The position numbers were made by a program, and so were the translations under genes. From Myxococcota bacterium (lineage in GTDB: Bacteria; Myxococcota_A; Bradymonadia; UBA7976; UBA1532), in assembly GCA_963169045.1 (NCBI GenBank), contig CAUJDF010000076.1:1-63095 (forward strand): a stretch of DNA of 63,095 nucleotides, given 5' to 3'. The notes beneath the pieces were generated by a model. That model did not search any database, was not told the origin of the DNA, and worked only from the letters and a program-made list of their open reading frames with translations. Below are positions 45,696-53,640 of the stretch, piece after piece (position 1 is the first letter of the stretch; each line of letters starts with the position of its first letter).

Positions 45696-48695
45696 TCAGG
45701 GCAGGCCCTTGAGCTTGCGGCGCAGGCGGCGGTGCATGCGCTCCGCCTCCTCGCCGCCGACGGCCTGCGCGCGATCGCGGGCGTCGTCGTAGTAGCGGCG
45801 GGCGGTGTCGTACTTGCGGTCGGCGGACTCGAGGTCGCCCTGCCGCTCGATGAGCGCCGCGAGGCGGCGCGCCGGCTCGGGCTCGCCCTGGCGGCGCTTC
45901 GCGAGCGTCTGCTGCACGTGCACCGCGCGCTCGAGATCGATGCGCGCCCCCGCCACGTCGTCGATGCCCACGCGCACGTCGGCCATGCGCCCGAGAAGGT
46001 CCACGATGCGCTTCGGGTGCTCGTCCACGTCGGGCTCGAGCGCCTGCAGACGCTCGGTGACGAGCCGCTCCTTCTCGAACCAGTCGAGCGCCGCCTTCGG
46101 GTCCCGCCATTGCGGGTTGGCGCGGTCGCGCGCCCGGAAGCGCCCCAGCCAGCCGTAGGCGTCCGCCAGCGCGCGCAGGTGGGCCACCTCTTCGCCCAAG
46201 GCGAGCGACTCGAGGATGGGGATCGCCTTCTCGTAGTGCGAGAGCGCCGTGCCCACCTCGCGCCGGTCGAGCGCGATCTCGGCCATGCGCTGGCGCTGCC
46301 GCGCGAGCGCCGCCCGCAGCAGCTCGTTGTCGGGGGCACCCTTCAGCGCGCGGTCGAGCTCCTCGATCACGCCGCCGGCGAACGCCTGCCGCGCGAACTT
46401 GCCGCCCTCGCCGGGAAAGCGCGTGAAGAGGTCGTCGGCGGCGTCGGCGATGCGACCCGCGATGCGCAGCACCTCGTCGGCGTTCATCTCGGCGCGCACG
46501 CCCTCGCGGTCGGCCACGCGCCGCTGGCGCTCGGTGGCGCGCACGAGCTGCTGGGACTCGAGCAGCCGCCGCTCGGCCTCGTGACGCTGCTTCTCCATCG
46601 ACCCGAGCTGTGTCTGCCAGCGCCAGTTGACGTGGTTGGCCGCCGAGAGCTGCGCGCGCAGGTCCGACTGCTCCTGAACGAGGTTCAGCGCCCACGCGAG
46701 CGTGCCTGCCAGGGCCATGGACAGCGCGGCGACGATCGCCCGCATGCGCCGGCGCCAGGACTCGCGCTGCGACACCTCGCGGCCCGCCCGCGCCCGCTCC
46801 GCCGCCTCCGCGGCCTCGCGCTCGGCGCGCGCCCCCTCGCTGCGCTTGTCCTCGGAGCGCCGCGCCGCCTCGACGAAGTGGCGCGCCGCGGCCCCGAGCA
46901 GCGCCGGCAGCTGCGCCTGCGTCTCCGGCGGCAGGTCGTCGCCCTCGAAGTGCGCCAGCTGGCGTCCGGCGGGCAGCGCCTCGGACGGCGAGCCCGCCGA
47001 GACCCAAACCCGCGACGCGCGCTCCACGTCGTCGCGCCGCTCGAGCGCGGACCGCTCCGCGTCGACCCGCCGCCGCAGCCCGTTCCAGTGCAGCAGCAGC
47101 GCGTCGTGGGCGAGGCGCACCCACTCCTTCGGTTCGTCGCCGGCGGACGCCGCCGGCGCGTCCGTGGGGCCCTCGGGGCGCTCCCCGCGCTCCACGAGGA
47201 GGAGCGGCAGCGTCCCGTCCTCGAGGAGGCGCGTGAAGAGCCGCTGGGCGCGCGGTCCGCCGCCCGCCGTCGTCAGCGCCTCGCCCACACCCACCGCCCG
47301 CGTGCGGTCGCGGGCGCCGCGCCCCGGCCGGACGAGCGAGATGAGCAGGCGCCACGCGCGCTCCCGCTCGTCGTCGTCCATGGCCTCGAGCACGCGGTCC
47401 GCGGCGGCGTCGAGCGCGCCGGTGACGCCGCCCAGCGACTCGTAGGTCGCGATCGACGAGCCCTTGTCGCTGCGCCACAAGGCCCGCAGCAGGTGCGCCA
47501 GCGCCGGCAGCGACACCCCCGCCTCGGCGGCGTCGAGCAGGATGCGGTCGCGCAGCGCGTCGGGCCACGGCCGCTCGAGCAGCCGGCACGGACCCGCGAT
47601 CGCCTGCGCCAGGCCCGTGCGGCTCATCGCGCCGAGCGCGTAACGCGCACCGGTGTCGGCCGCGACCGCGGCCAGGCGGGGCAGCAGCGCGTGGACGCGC
47701 GCCCGCGCGTCGCCGCGCACCGTCGAGATGAGGAAGAATCTCCGATCGAAATCGGCGAGCGCCTCGGCGAGGCGCCGGTCGAGCACGTCGTACCCCGGCC
47801 GGTCGTCGACCTCGCCGTCGATGGCGTCGTCGAGGTCGTCCATGACGACGAGCAGGCCGCGATCGGCGGGCAGCTGCTCGCGGATGAGGTCGACGAGGCC
47901 GCCCTCGCTGCCGAGCGCCTCGAGCACCTCGCCGTACCAGAGCAGGCCGCCGAAGGCGCGGGTGAGCGCCAGCGCCAGGTGGCCCACCGGGTGGCGGCCC
48001 GGGCGGCAGGCGGCCACGGCCCACTCCCCCGGCGCGCCGGCGACGGCGCCGCGGTGGAACACGGGCACGAGGCCGGCGAGCGCCAGCGACGACTTGCCCG
48101 CGCCGGGGCCACCCTCGATCTCGAGCCAGCGCCGGAACGATCCGCCCACCTCGCCCAGGCGCGACGCGGCCTCCGCCGTCTCGGCGTCGCGTCCGAAGAA
48201 CCACGCCGCGTCGCGCGCCTCGAACGCGCGCAGGCCCGGATAGGGCCCGTCCGTCCGCCGCATCGCCAGCGCGGTCGCCGGCGCCGCCAGCCCCTCGCGC
48301 AGGTTGTGCACGAGCTCGCGCAGGTCGCCCTGCGCCAGGTTCTTCGTCTCGGGGAGGCCGACGACCGGCAGGCCCGGCGGCAGGCGCGCGTCGCCGCGCA
48401 CGAGCGCCACCACCTCAAGGCCGGGAGACGCGGCCGTCAGGCGGGCCGCCGTCGCGACTTCGGCCTCGAGCCAGGCCTGGGGTGTCTCCTCGGTCACGAC
48501 GATCACGAGCTGCCGCGCGCGCCGGAGCGCGGCGTCGGCCACGGCCAGGGGGGGCGGCGCCGCGTCCTCGTCGCCGCCGGCCTCGACGAGCGACAACCCC
48601 GCGGATCGCAAGAACTTCTGGACGACGCGCCCCAACGCACGGTCGGGGCGCGAGGCGCTCACGTGCACTTCCTGGCCGGGCGCTCGCTCGTTCAT
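45696..48695 (-). CDS. TIR-like / nSTAND ATPase / membrane helix / TPR protein
   Basis: Predicted 999-residue protein. Residues about 8-130 look like a TIR-type fold (EVHVSASRPDRALGRVV, then RQLVIVVTEETPQAWLEAEV and VALVRGDARLP). PYPGLRAFEARDAAWFFGRD (about 147-166) is the entry motif of novel-STAND NTPases, followed by Walker A GGPGAGKSS and Walker B LLVVMDDLDDAID. Near residue 640 is one hydrophobic helix (AIVAALSMALAGTLAWALN), then a coiled-coil and TPR-like region to the end. STAND proteins are switches that assemble on sensing a ligand; TIR domains are signalling or NAD-cleaving effectors. Here the WLEAE glutamate could serve catalysis, but the TIR call is by pattern only. It is a single gene, divergent from a lipoprotein gene. 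Confidence 0.85.
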   Translation of the reverse strand: MNERAPGQEVHVSASRPDRALGRVVQKFLRSAGLSLVEAGGDEDAAPPPLAVADAALRRARQLVIVVTEETPQAWLEAEVATAARLTAASPGLEVVALVRGDARLPPGLPVVGLPETKNLAQGDLRELVHNLREGLAAPATALAMRRTDGPYPGLRAFEARDAAWFFGRDAETAEAASRLGEVGGSFRRWLEIEGGPGAGKSSLALAGLVPVFHRGAVAGAPGEWAVAACRPGRHPVGHLALALTRAFGGLLWYGEVLEALGSEGGLVDLIREQLPADRGLLVVMDDLDDAIDGEVDDRPGYDVLDRRLAEALADFDRRFFLISTVRGDARARVHALLPRLAAVAADTGARYALGAMSRTGLAQAIAGPCRLLERPWPDALRDRILLDAAEAGVSLPALAHLLRALWRSDKGSSIATYESLGGVTGALDAAADRVLEAMDDDERERAWRLLISLVRPGRGARDRTRAVGVGEALTTAGGGPRAQRLFTRLLEDGTLPLLLVERGERPEGPTDAPAASAGDEPKEWVRLAHDALLLHWNGLRRRVDAERSALERRDDVERASRVWVSAGSPSEALPAGRQLAHFEGDDLPPETQAQLPALLGAAARHFVEAARRSEDKRSEGARAEREAAEAAERARAGREVSQRESWRRRMRAIVAALSMALAGTLAWALNLVQEQSDLRAQLSAANHVNWRWQTQLGSMEKQRHEAERRLLESQQLVRATERQRRVADREGVRAEMNADEVLRIAGRIADAADDLFTRFPGEGGKFARQAFAGGVIEELDRALKGAPDNELLRAALARQRQRMAEIALDRREVGTALSHYEKAIPILESLALGEEVAHLRALADAYGWLGRFRARDRANPQWRDPKAALDWFEKERLVTERLQALEPDVDEHPKRIVDLLGRMADVRVGIDDVAGARIDLERAVHVQQTLAKRRQGEPEPARRLAALIERQGDLESADRKYDTARRYYDDARDRAQAVGGEEAERMHRRLRRKLKGLP

Positions 48696-48757
48696 GCCTT
48701 ACGCTGCTAACAAAACTCGCCGCAACTCGCCAAGAAACGCGCCACAATCGCGCCGCC
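48696..48757. promoter_or_regulatory. short AT-richer divergent promoter region
   Basis: 62 nt between the STAND gene and the divergent lipoprotein gene. The sequence is less GC-rich than its neighbours and contains the direct repeat ACTCGCC twice (CAAAACTCGCCGCAACTCGCC). Both promoters must lie here or inside the opposite gene. Confidence 0.4.
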
Positions 48758-49879
48758 ATGCCTCGATGTCTCGCCCTGCTCGCGTGCTCGTTCGTCGCCG
48801 CCTGTGACGGCGGCGGCGCCGCCTCCGACGACGCAGACGCCGGTGTCCCCGCCGCCGACGCCGCCGCGTGCCGTGGCGATTGCGACGCGCGGCCCGCCGA
48901 CGCGGCCCGCGGCGCGGGTGACGCCGCGCCCTGCGGCGCCGGGCGCGGTGATTGCGGCACCGAACCGCCGGCGGACGCCGACGCCGGCGACGCCGCGCCC
49001 TGCGGCGCCGGACACGCCGACGGTGACTGCGGCACGCCACCGCCGGAGCCCCCCGACGCCGGGCCCCCGCTCGCACCGCAGAACGCGTGGGGACCCGCCG
49101 CGCGCCTGGGCGCCCTCGGCGTACCCGCCGACGCGCCCTCGGCCCGCCGCGCCGGCTGCGCCGTCTTCGGCAGCAACGTCGGCACCGGCCTGCACAACCT
49201 CGTCCTGCTCGCCGGCGGCATCGACCGCTACGTGCGCCCCGACGCCCGCGGCCGCGTCCCGGTCGTCGTGCTGCTGCGCGCCGCCGGCTGGCCCGAGGGC
49301 GCGCGCGTCGCCGAGCTCGCGCAGCTCGACCTGACCGTCGTCCGCGGCGCGCAGAACGAGGCGAACGAATTCGTCGTCGATCCGCAGGGTTGGAACGCCC
49401 CCGCCAGTTTCGCTGCCACGCGGGTGGCGGCGGGCGGCTGGCTCGAGGCCCCGCCCGGCGGCTTCGAGCTGCCGGTGCCGGTCCCCGGCGGCTTCGTCCT
49501 GTCGCTCCCGGTGCACGAAGGACGCATCGCCGGTCGCCTCTTCGTCGACGGCCCCGGCTTCGGCGTCGCCGACGGCCTGCTGACCGGCTACGTCGCCGAC
49601 GCGACGCTGCTCGCCGAGATCGGCGAAGTCCGCGCCCTCTGCGCGGGCGAAGGCGCGCCATCGGTCTGCGCGCTGATCGGCGGCATCCTCTCGAGCCGCA
49701 CCGACGAAGAGGTCCGCGACCTCCTCGTCGGCCAGACGGGCGGTTACGACGTCCACCTCGACGATGCCGGCCACCCGTACGCTTGCGATCCCGATCGGCC
49801 CTGCAACGCCCTGAGCGTCTGCCTGCAGTTCGCCGCCGAGGGCGTGGTCGTCGCCGGCGAAGAAATCCCCCAGCCCTGA
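48758..49879 (+). CDS. predicted lipoprotein with Asp/Ala-rich linker
   Basis: Predicted 373-residue lipoprotein (LLACSFVAACDGG, lipobox VAAC). Residues about 20-115 are an Ala/Asp/Pro linker containing two copies of a PCGAG...DCGT motif, the same short pattern seen in the M23 lipoprotein at 57 kb. The mature domain (about 120-373) has conserved-looking strands (LVLLAGGIDRYVRPDARGRV, LPVHEGRIAGRLFVDGPGFG) and a late Cys-containing segment; no family recognised. The ATG at 48758 starts the signal peptide. It lies 14 nt before the ThiD-like gene. Confidence 0.8.
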   Translation: MPRCLALLACSFVAACDGGGAASDDADAGVPAADAAACRGDCDARPADAARGAGDAAPCGAGRGDCGTEPPADADAGDAAPCGAGHADGDCGTPPPEPPDAGPPLAPQNAWGPAARLGALGVPADAPSARRAGCAVFGSNVGTGLHNLVLLAGGIDRYVRPDARGRVPVVVLLRAAGWPEGARVAELAQLDLTVVRGAQNEANEFVVDPQGWNAPASFAATRVAAGGWLEAPPGGFELPVPVPGGFVLSLPVHEGRIAGRLFVDGPGFGVADGLLTGYVADATLLAEIGEVRALCAGEGAPSVCALIGGILSSRTDEEVRDLLVGQTGGYDVHLDDAGHPYACDPDRPCNALSVCLQFAAEGVVVAGEEIPQP

Positions 49880-49893
49880 CGTCGGAGCCTCCG

Positions 49894-50760
49894 ATGCAAC
49901 CGTTCGTCCGCCCCCGCCGGCCCGCCACCGTCCTCGTCGCCGACGCCGGCGACGCGACCGGCCTGACCGGCCTCTCCGCCGCCCAGCGCGCCCTCGCGGC
50001 CCTCGCGCTGCGCGCCGCGCCCGTGACCACCGCCGTCGGCTACACCACCGCCGACGGTCGCTGGCGCGGCGCCGCGCTGCCCGAGGCCGCCCTGCGCCGT
50101 CAGATCGAGGGCGCCCGCGAGGCCGCGCCCGTCGACGCCGTGCGCACGGGCTGCGCCGGCAGCGAGGCCGGCGTGCGCGCGCTCTTCGAGATGCTGCCCG
50201 AGGGCCTGCCCACCGTCGTCGACCCGGCCTTCGTGGACCGCGGCGGCGACGCGCGCCTGGCCGACGACGCCGTCGGCGCCCTCCTCGGCCGCCTCTTCGC
50301 CCTGGCGACGGTGATCACGCCCAACATCGACGAGGCGACGCGCCTCACCGGCCGCACCGTCAACAGCGTCGGGTCGATGCGCGACGCCTGCCGCCGCCTC
50401 GCGGACTTCGGCGTGAAGAACGTCCTGATCACGGGCGGACGCCTGCAGGACCACGCCGTCGACCTGCTCTGGGACGGCGCCGGCTTCGTCGAGTTCGGCT
50501 GCGACCGGCGCGCGGACGGCCACCTCCTACGGGGTGTGGGCGAGACCTTCACCGCCGCCGTCGCCGGCCACCTGGCCCGCGGCCGCGCGCTGCCCGAGGC
50601 CATCGACGCCGCCAAGGGGCTCGTGACGCGCGCCCTCGACGCCGCGACGTCGCCCGCCGGCGGCCACCGCGCCGTCGAGCCGCTGGCGGCCGCCTTCGAG
50701 GCGCTCGGCCTCGATCCCAGCCCCATCGAAGTGCCCGAATCCGAGGGAGGCTCCCCATGA
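49894..50760 (+). CDS. ThiD/PfkB-fold kinase-like protein with altered active site
   Basis: Predicted 288-residue ribokinase-fold protein nearest to hydroxymethylpyrimidine-phosphate kinase (ThiD): VVDPAFVDRGGDARLADDAV, VITPNIDEATRLTGR, FGVKNVLITGGRL and RGVGETFTAAVAGHLARGRA. In ThiD the last motif reads GTGC; here it is GVGE, and the N-terminal GGAG substrate loop is also replaced. So it may bind a different substrate or have lost activity. No thiamine genes are adjacent. It overlaps the M48 protease gene by ATGA. Confidence 0.75.
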   Translation: MQPFVRPRRPATVLVADAGDATGLTGLSAAQRALAALALRAAPVTTAVGYTTADGRWRGAALPEAALRRQIEGAREAAPVDAVRTGCAGSEAGVRALFEMLPEGLPTVVDPAFVDRGGDARLADDAVGALLGRLFALATVITPNIDEATRLTGRTVNSVGSMRDACRRLADFGVKNVLITGGRLQDHAVDLLWDGAGFVEFGCDRRADGHLLRGVGETFTAAVAGHLARGRALPEAIDAAKGLVTRALDAATSPAGGHRAVEPLAAAFEALGLDPSPIEVPESEGGSP

Positions 50761-51617
50761 GGTTCCGCTGGCTCGCGACGCTGGCGCTCTTCACCACCAC
50801 CGGCTGCGCCGCGGGCATGCTCATCACGCCCGCCCAGGAGGTGCAGATCGGCCAGGGCGTCGACAAGCAGATCGAGGGCGAATACCGGATGGTCGACAAG
50901 AGCGACCCGCTGCACGGCTGGGCGAACAAGCTGGTGCAGCGCATCGCCAACGCCTCGAATCGCTTCCGGAGCTCGAAGGAGTTCGGCGGCTACAAGGTCG
51001 AGGTGATCGCCGACGACAAGCTCGTCAACGCCTTCGCCGCGCCCGGCGGCTACGTCTACCTCACGACCGGGCTCATCGCGTCGGCCAACTCCTGCGCCGA
51101 GATCGCCGGGGTGATCGGCCACGAGCTCGCCCACGTCACCCAGCGGCACAGCGTCAGCCAGATCGAGCGCGCCTTCGCCGCCGAGACGCTGGCCGGCTTC
51201 TTCCTGAGCGAGGGCCTGGCCCAGGACGCCGCGCTGACGATGTTCTCGTTCCTGCAGTCGACGACGTTCAGCCGCGAGCACGAGGCCGAGGCCGACGCGG
51301 TCGGCCTGCAGATCGCCCACGACGCCGACTACAACCCGTTCGGCCTCGCGGACTTCTTCCGCGTGCTGCTCGCGCAGGAGAAGGGCGGCGGCCGCGTGCC
51401 CACCTTCCTCAGCTCGCACCCGGCCACCAGGGAACGCGTGCGCGACGTCGAGGCCGCGATCAAGCGCCGCTACGGCGACGAGGTCGTGAAGGGCAAGACG
51501 CCGAACTACGACTGCGTCGGCACCGAGTGGAAGCTCGACGACGCCCAGCAGCACATCAAGTCGGGCAACGTGAAGGTCCGCCAGGGGACCGGCAGCAAGC
51601 CCGCGCGCAGGGGCTGA
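50757..51617 (+). CDS. M48-family zinc metalloprotease, lipoprotein (BepA/LoiP-like)
   Basis: Predicted 286-residue lipoprotein (TTTGC lipobox). It has zinc motif HELAH at residues 122-126 and the third ligand in the EHEAEADAVGLQIA segment. LPxGxVYLTTGLI-type strand FAAPGGYVYLTTGLIAS precedes the zinc helix, and LSSHPATRERVRDVE follows. This is the layout of periplasmic Oma1/BepA-type quality-control proteases that degrade misassembled outer-membrane proteins. Unlike BepA it has no C-terminal TPR. Coupled by ATGA to the ThiD-like gene. Confidence 0.92.
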   Translation: MRFRWLATLALFTTTGCAAGMLITPAQEVQIGQGVDKQIEGEYRMVDKSDPLHGWANKLVQRIANASNRFRSSKEFGGYKVEVIADDKLVNAFAAPGGYVYLTTGLIASANSCAEIAGVIGHELAHVTQRHSVSQIERAFAAETLAGFFLSEGLAQDAALTMFSFLQSTTFSREHEAEADAVGLQIAHDADYNPFGLADFFRVLLAQEKGGGRVPTFLSSHPATRERVRDVEAAIKRRYGDEVVKGKTPNYDCVGTEWKLDDAQQHIKSGNVKVRQGTGSKPARRG

Positions 51618-51634
51618 ACGCCCCGCCCGGGTGA

Positions 51635-51654
51635 CACCGCGATACAGAGCGGTG
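51635..51654. promoter_or_regulatory. small hairpin CACCGC/GCGGTG
   Basis: Inverted repeat CACCGC (51635-51640) and GCGGTG (51649-51654), 8-nt loop, between the M48 gene and the helical protein gene. It may be a weak terminator or a regulator site. Evidence is the symmetry only. Confidence 0.3.
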
Positions 51655-51749
51655 ACGCCCGCCCCACCCCGCCCCGCGCCCGCCGTGCGCCGCGCTCCTG
51701 GCGCGCTTCCTGCTACTTCGTCGGTCCGTACGACAGGCGGGAGGTGCGC

Positions 51750-52286
51750 ATGTCCATGAAGGAAAAGATGGAGAACACCCTGCTCGTCGAGCTCGCCCGC
51801 GAAGGGGCGCTGGGCCTGCGGCGGGTGCGCGACGAGATCAACCTGCGCATCCACCTCGCCGGCATGGAGGCGAACGACCTGTGGAAGAAGACGCTGCACA
51901 CACGTCTGCACCGGGTCGAGCAGAGCCTCGAGCGGCTCGGGGAGCGCGCGATGGCCGCCCCCGGCCAGGCGGAGGTGCAGTTCCACCTGGGGGTGCTCGA
52001 GGCGCAGGAGCGCTGGAACGACATCGAGGCCGAGGTGGCGCGCGTCCTCGACGAGCTCGAGAAGGTGCCGGAGGCGGCGCGGCGCGTCGTCGACCGCACG
52101 CGGGTGCAGGCGCACCTCGCGAGCCTCGAGGCGCCCGACGACGCCTCGCTGCTGGAGCGCGCGAAGGCGAAGCTCGAGGCGCTCGGCACCGCGGCGGCCA
52201 CCGAGTCCCAGGGGATGCTCGATCGCCTCGTCGCCGTCGTCCGCCAGCTCGGCACGCGCCTCGGCGCGCTCGAGGACAAGCGGTAG
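51750..52286 (+). CDS. charged helical protein of unknown function
   Basis: Predicted 178-residue, almost entirely helical, highly charged protein with heptad-like patterns (EVARVLDELEKVPEAARRVV, LLERAKAKLEALGTAAATE). It has no signal peptide, membrane helix or known motif. It may be a coiled-coil or apolipoprotein-like stress protein. The ATG at 51750 is preferred to the GTG at 51744 because GGGAGG lies 6 nt before it. Confidence 0.75.
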   Translation: MSMKEKMENTLLVELAREGALGLRRVRDEINLRIHLAGMEANDLWKKTLHTRLHRVEQSLERLGERAMAAPGQAEVQFHLGVLEAQERWNDIEAEVARVLDELEKVPEAARRVVDRTRVQAHLASLEAPDDASLLERAKAKLEALGTAAATESQGMLDRLVAVVRQLGTRLGALEDKR

Positions 52287-52359
52287 CCGCAGGGGACGGA
52301 GGCGACTCGCGCATCCGGCGGCGGCTCCACGGGAGCGGTCGCCCCCGTCCCCTGTCTTT

Positions 52360-52998
52360 TCACCGGTGCGTCAGGTCGAACGTCAGGCGCATCCCCGCGA
52401 ACAACATCACCGAGTCGCCGCCGGCGACCGTGATCGACTGCACGCCGACGCGCCCCGAGACGTCCCCGAAGAGCCACGGATCGAGGAACCAGAGCACGCC
52501 GGGCCCCGTCTCGACCCCCGCCGCCCATCGCAAGCCGGCGGCGTCGCTGACGCGCTCGGGCGGGGCCTCCCTCGGGAACACCGGGCCCGCTTCGGCGAAC
52601 GCGCCCAGCATCCAGTAGAAGAACTCGGGGCTGACGGCGCGCAGCTGAAGGGACACGCCGGCGTCCAGGTGCGTCACCGCGGTGCGCCCCGCCTCGCTCG
52701 CGGTGGCGCCGGCGGCCAGGTAGGCGCCCACCGACCGCCTCCCGTGACCGTCGAGGTAGAGCCGGTAGCCGAGGTGGCCGACCACCGCCGTCGTCGGCGT
52801 CGTGGAGACGCCGGACAGGACCGCCCGCTCGATCGCCGAGCGCGCCTCGACCCCCAGCGTCACGGCCCCGCGCAGCTCCGGCACGAAGAAGACGACGGTG
52901 CGGTCGTCGGCATGGGCCGGCGCGGCGGCGAGCAGCGCGAGGAGGGCGGCGAGGTGTCGCACGGCGCAGCATTTTGCACGGCGGCGCTCCGATGGCAC
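52360..52998 (-). CDS. exported beta-rich protein, outer-membrane type
   Basis: Predicted 212-residue protein with an N-terminal export signal ending APAHA. The mature part is made of alternating strands (GHLGYRLYLDGHGRRSVGAYLAAG, VSPEFFYWMLGAFAEAGPVF, GDVSGRVGVQSITVAGGDSV) ending in an amphipathic strand with Phe near the end, like an outer-membrane barrel. Family not identified. The GTG at 52998 has AAGGAGGAT upstream; a GTG at 52962 is an alternative. It is divergent from the FTP gene, with starts only 30 nt apart. Confidence 0.72.
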   Translation of the reverse strand: MPSERRRAKCCAVRHLAALLALLAAAPAHADDRTVVFFVPELRGAVTLGVEARSAIERAVLSGVSTTPTTAVVGHLGYRLYLDGHGRRSVGAYLAAGATASEAGRTAVTHLDAGVSLQLRAVSPEFFYWMLGAFAEAGPVFPREAPPERVSDAAGLRWAAGVETGPGVLWFLDPWLFGDVSGRVGVQSITVAGGDSVMLFAGMRLTFDLTHR

Positions 52999-53028
52999 AC
53001 CCTATCCTCCTTCGCACGGAGGTACGGC

Positions 53029-53640
53029 ATGCGGGGGAGCTTTGGGCTGCGGTGCGCGACCGCGGCGTGGCTGTGGGGCGGCGTCGCGGCCGCGCAGGTG
53101 GCGCCGGGCGCGCCGACCGTCGACGGCGGGCGCGTCGTCTGGCGCGACGGACGCGCGGCGATGATCACCGGCCTTGCGACGGAGACGAGCGGCGCGACGC
53201 CCGCGGAGCGCGCCCAGAGCGCCCTCGCGCGCTGGCCCGGCCTGTTCGGCCCGGGGCTGTCGGTGGCCGACGTCAGCGAGACGAAAGGACGCACGACGGT
53301 GCGGTTCGTCCAGCGGCACGGCGCGGCGCCGGTGCGCGGCGCGTCGGTGACGGTCGTGCTCGACGGGCAGCAGCGCGTCATCCGGATCGTGAACGACTCC
53401 GAGCCCTTGAAGCGCGTCGAGCCGGCGACGATCGACGGGGACGCGGCGCGCGCGCTCGCGACGAAGGCGCTCGCGGGCACCGCGCTGGCCGCGCGTCCCG
53501 TGGTGATCCCCGCCGGTGACATCGGCGTCGAGGGCTTCGAGGTGACCGTGGCGCGCGTGCCGATGCTCGAGCACCTGGTCGTGCTGGTCGACGCCCACGC
53601 CGGCCGCGTGATCGGTGTCGAAGATCGGGTGGTGCGCTGA
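53029..53640 (+). CDS. stand-alone FTP (fungalysin/thermolysin propeptide)-like protein
   Basis: Predicted 203-residue exported protein: a signal peptide (CATAAWLWGGVAAAQ), then a domain resembling the FTP/PepSY-type inhibitory prodomain of M4/M36 metalloproteases. The pattern includes AERAQSALARWPGLFG, RTTVRFVQRHGAAPVRGAS and VTVVLDGQQRVIRIVND. Normally the prodomain is fused to the protease; here it ends in a 1-nt TGATG overlap with the catalytic gene, so it is likely a separately encoded chaperone/inhibitor. GGAGG precedes the ATG. Confidence 0.78.
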   Translation: MRGSFGLRCATAAWLWGGVAAAQVAPGAPTVDGGRVVWRDGRAAMITGLATETSGATPAERAQSALARWPGLFGPGLSVADVSETKGRTTVRFVQRHGAAPVRGASVTVVLDGQQRVIRIVNDSEPLKRVEPATIDGDAARALATKALAGTALAARPVVIPAGDIGVEGFEVTVARVPMLEHLVVLVDAHAGRVIGVEDRVVR

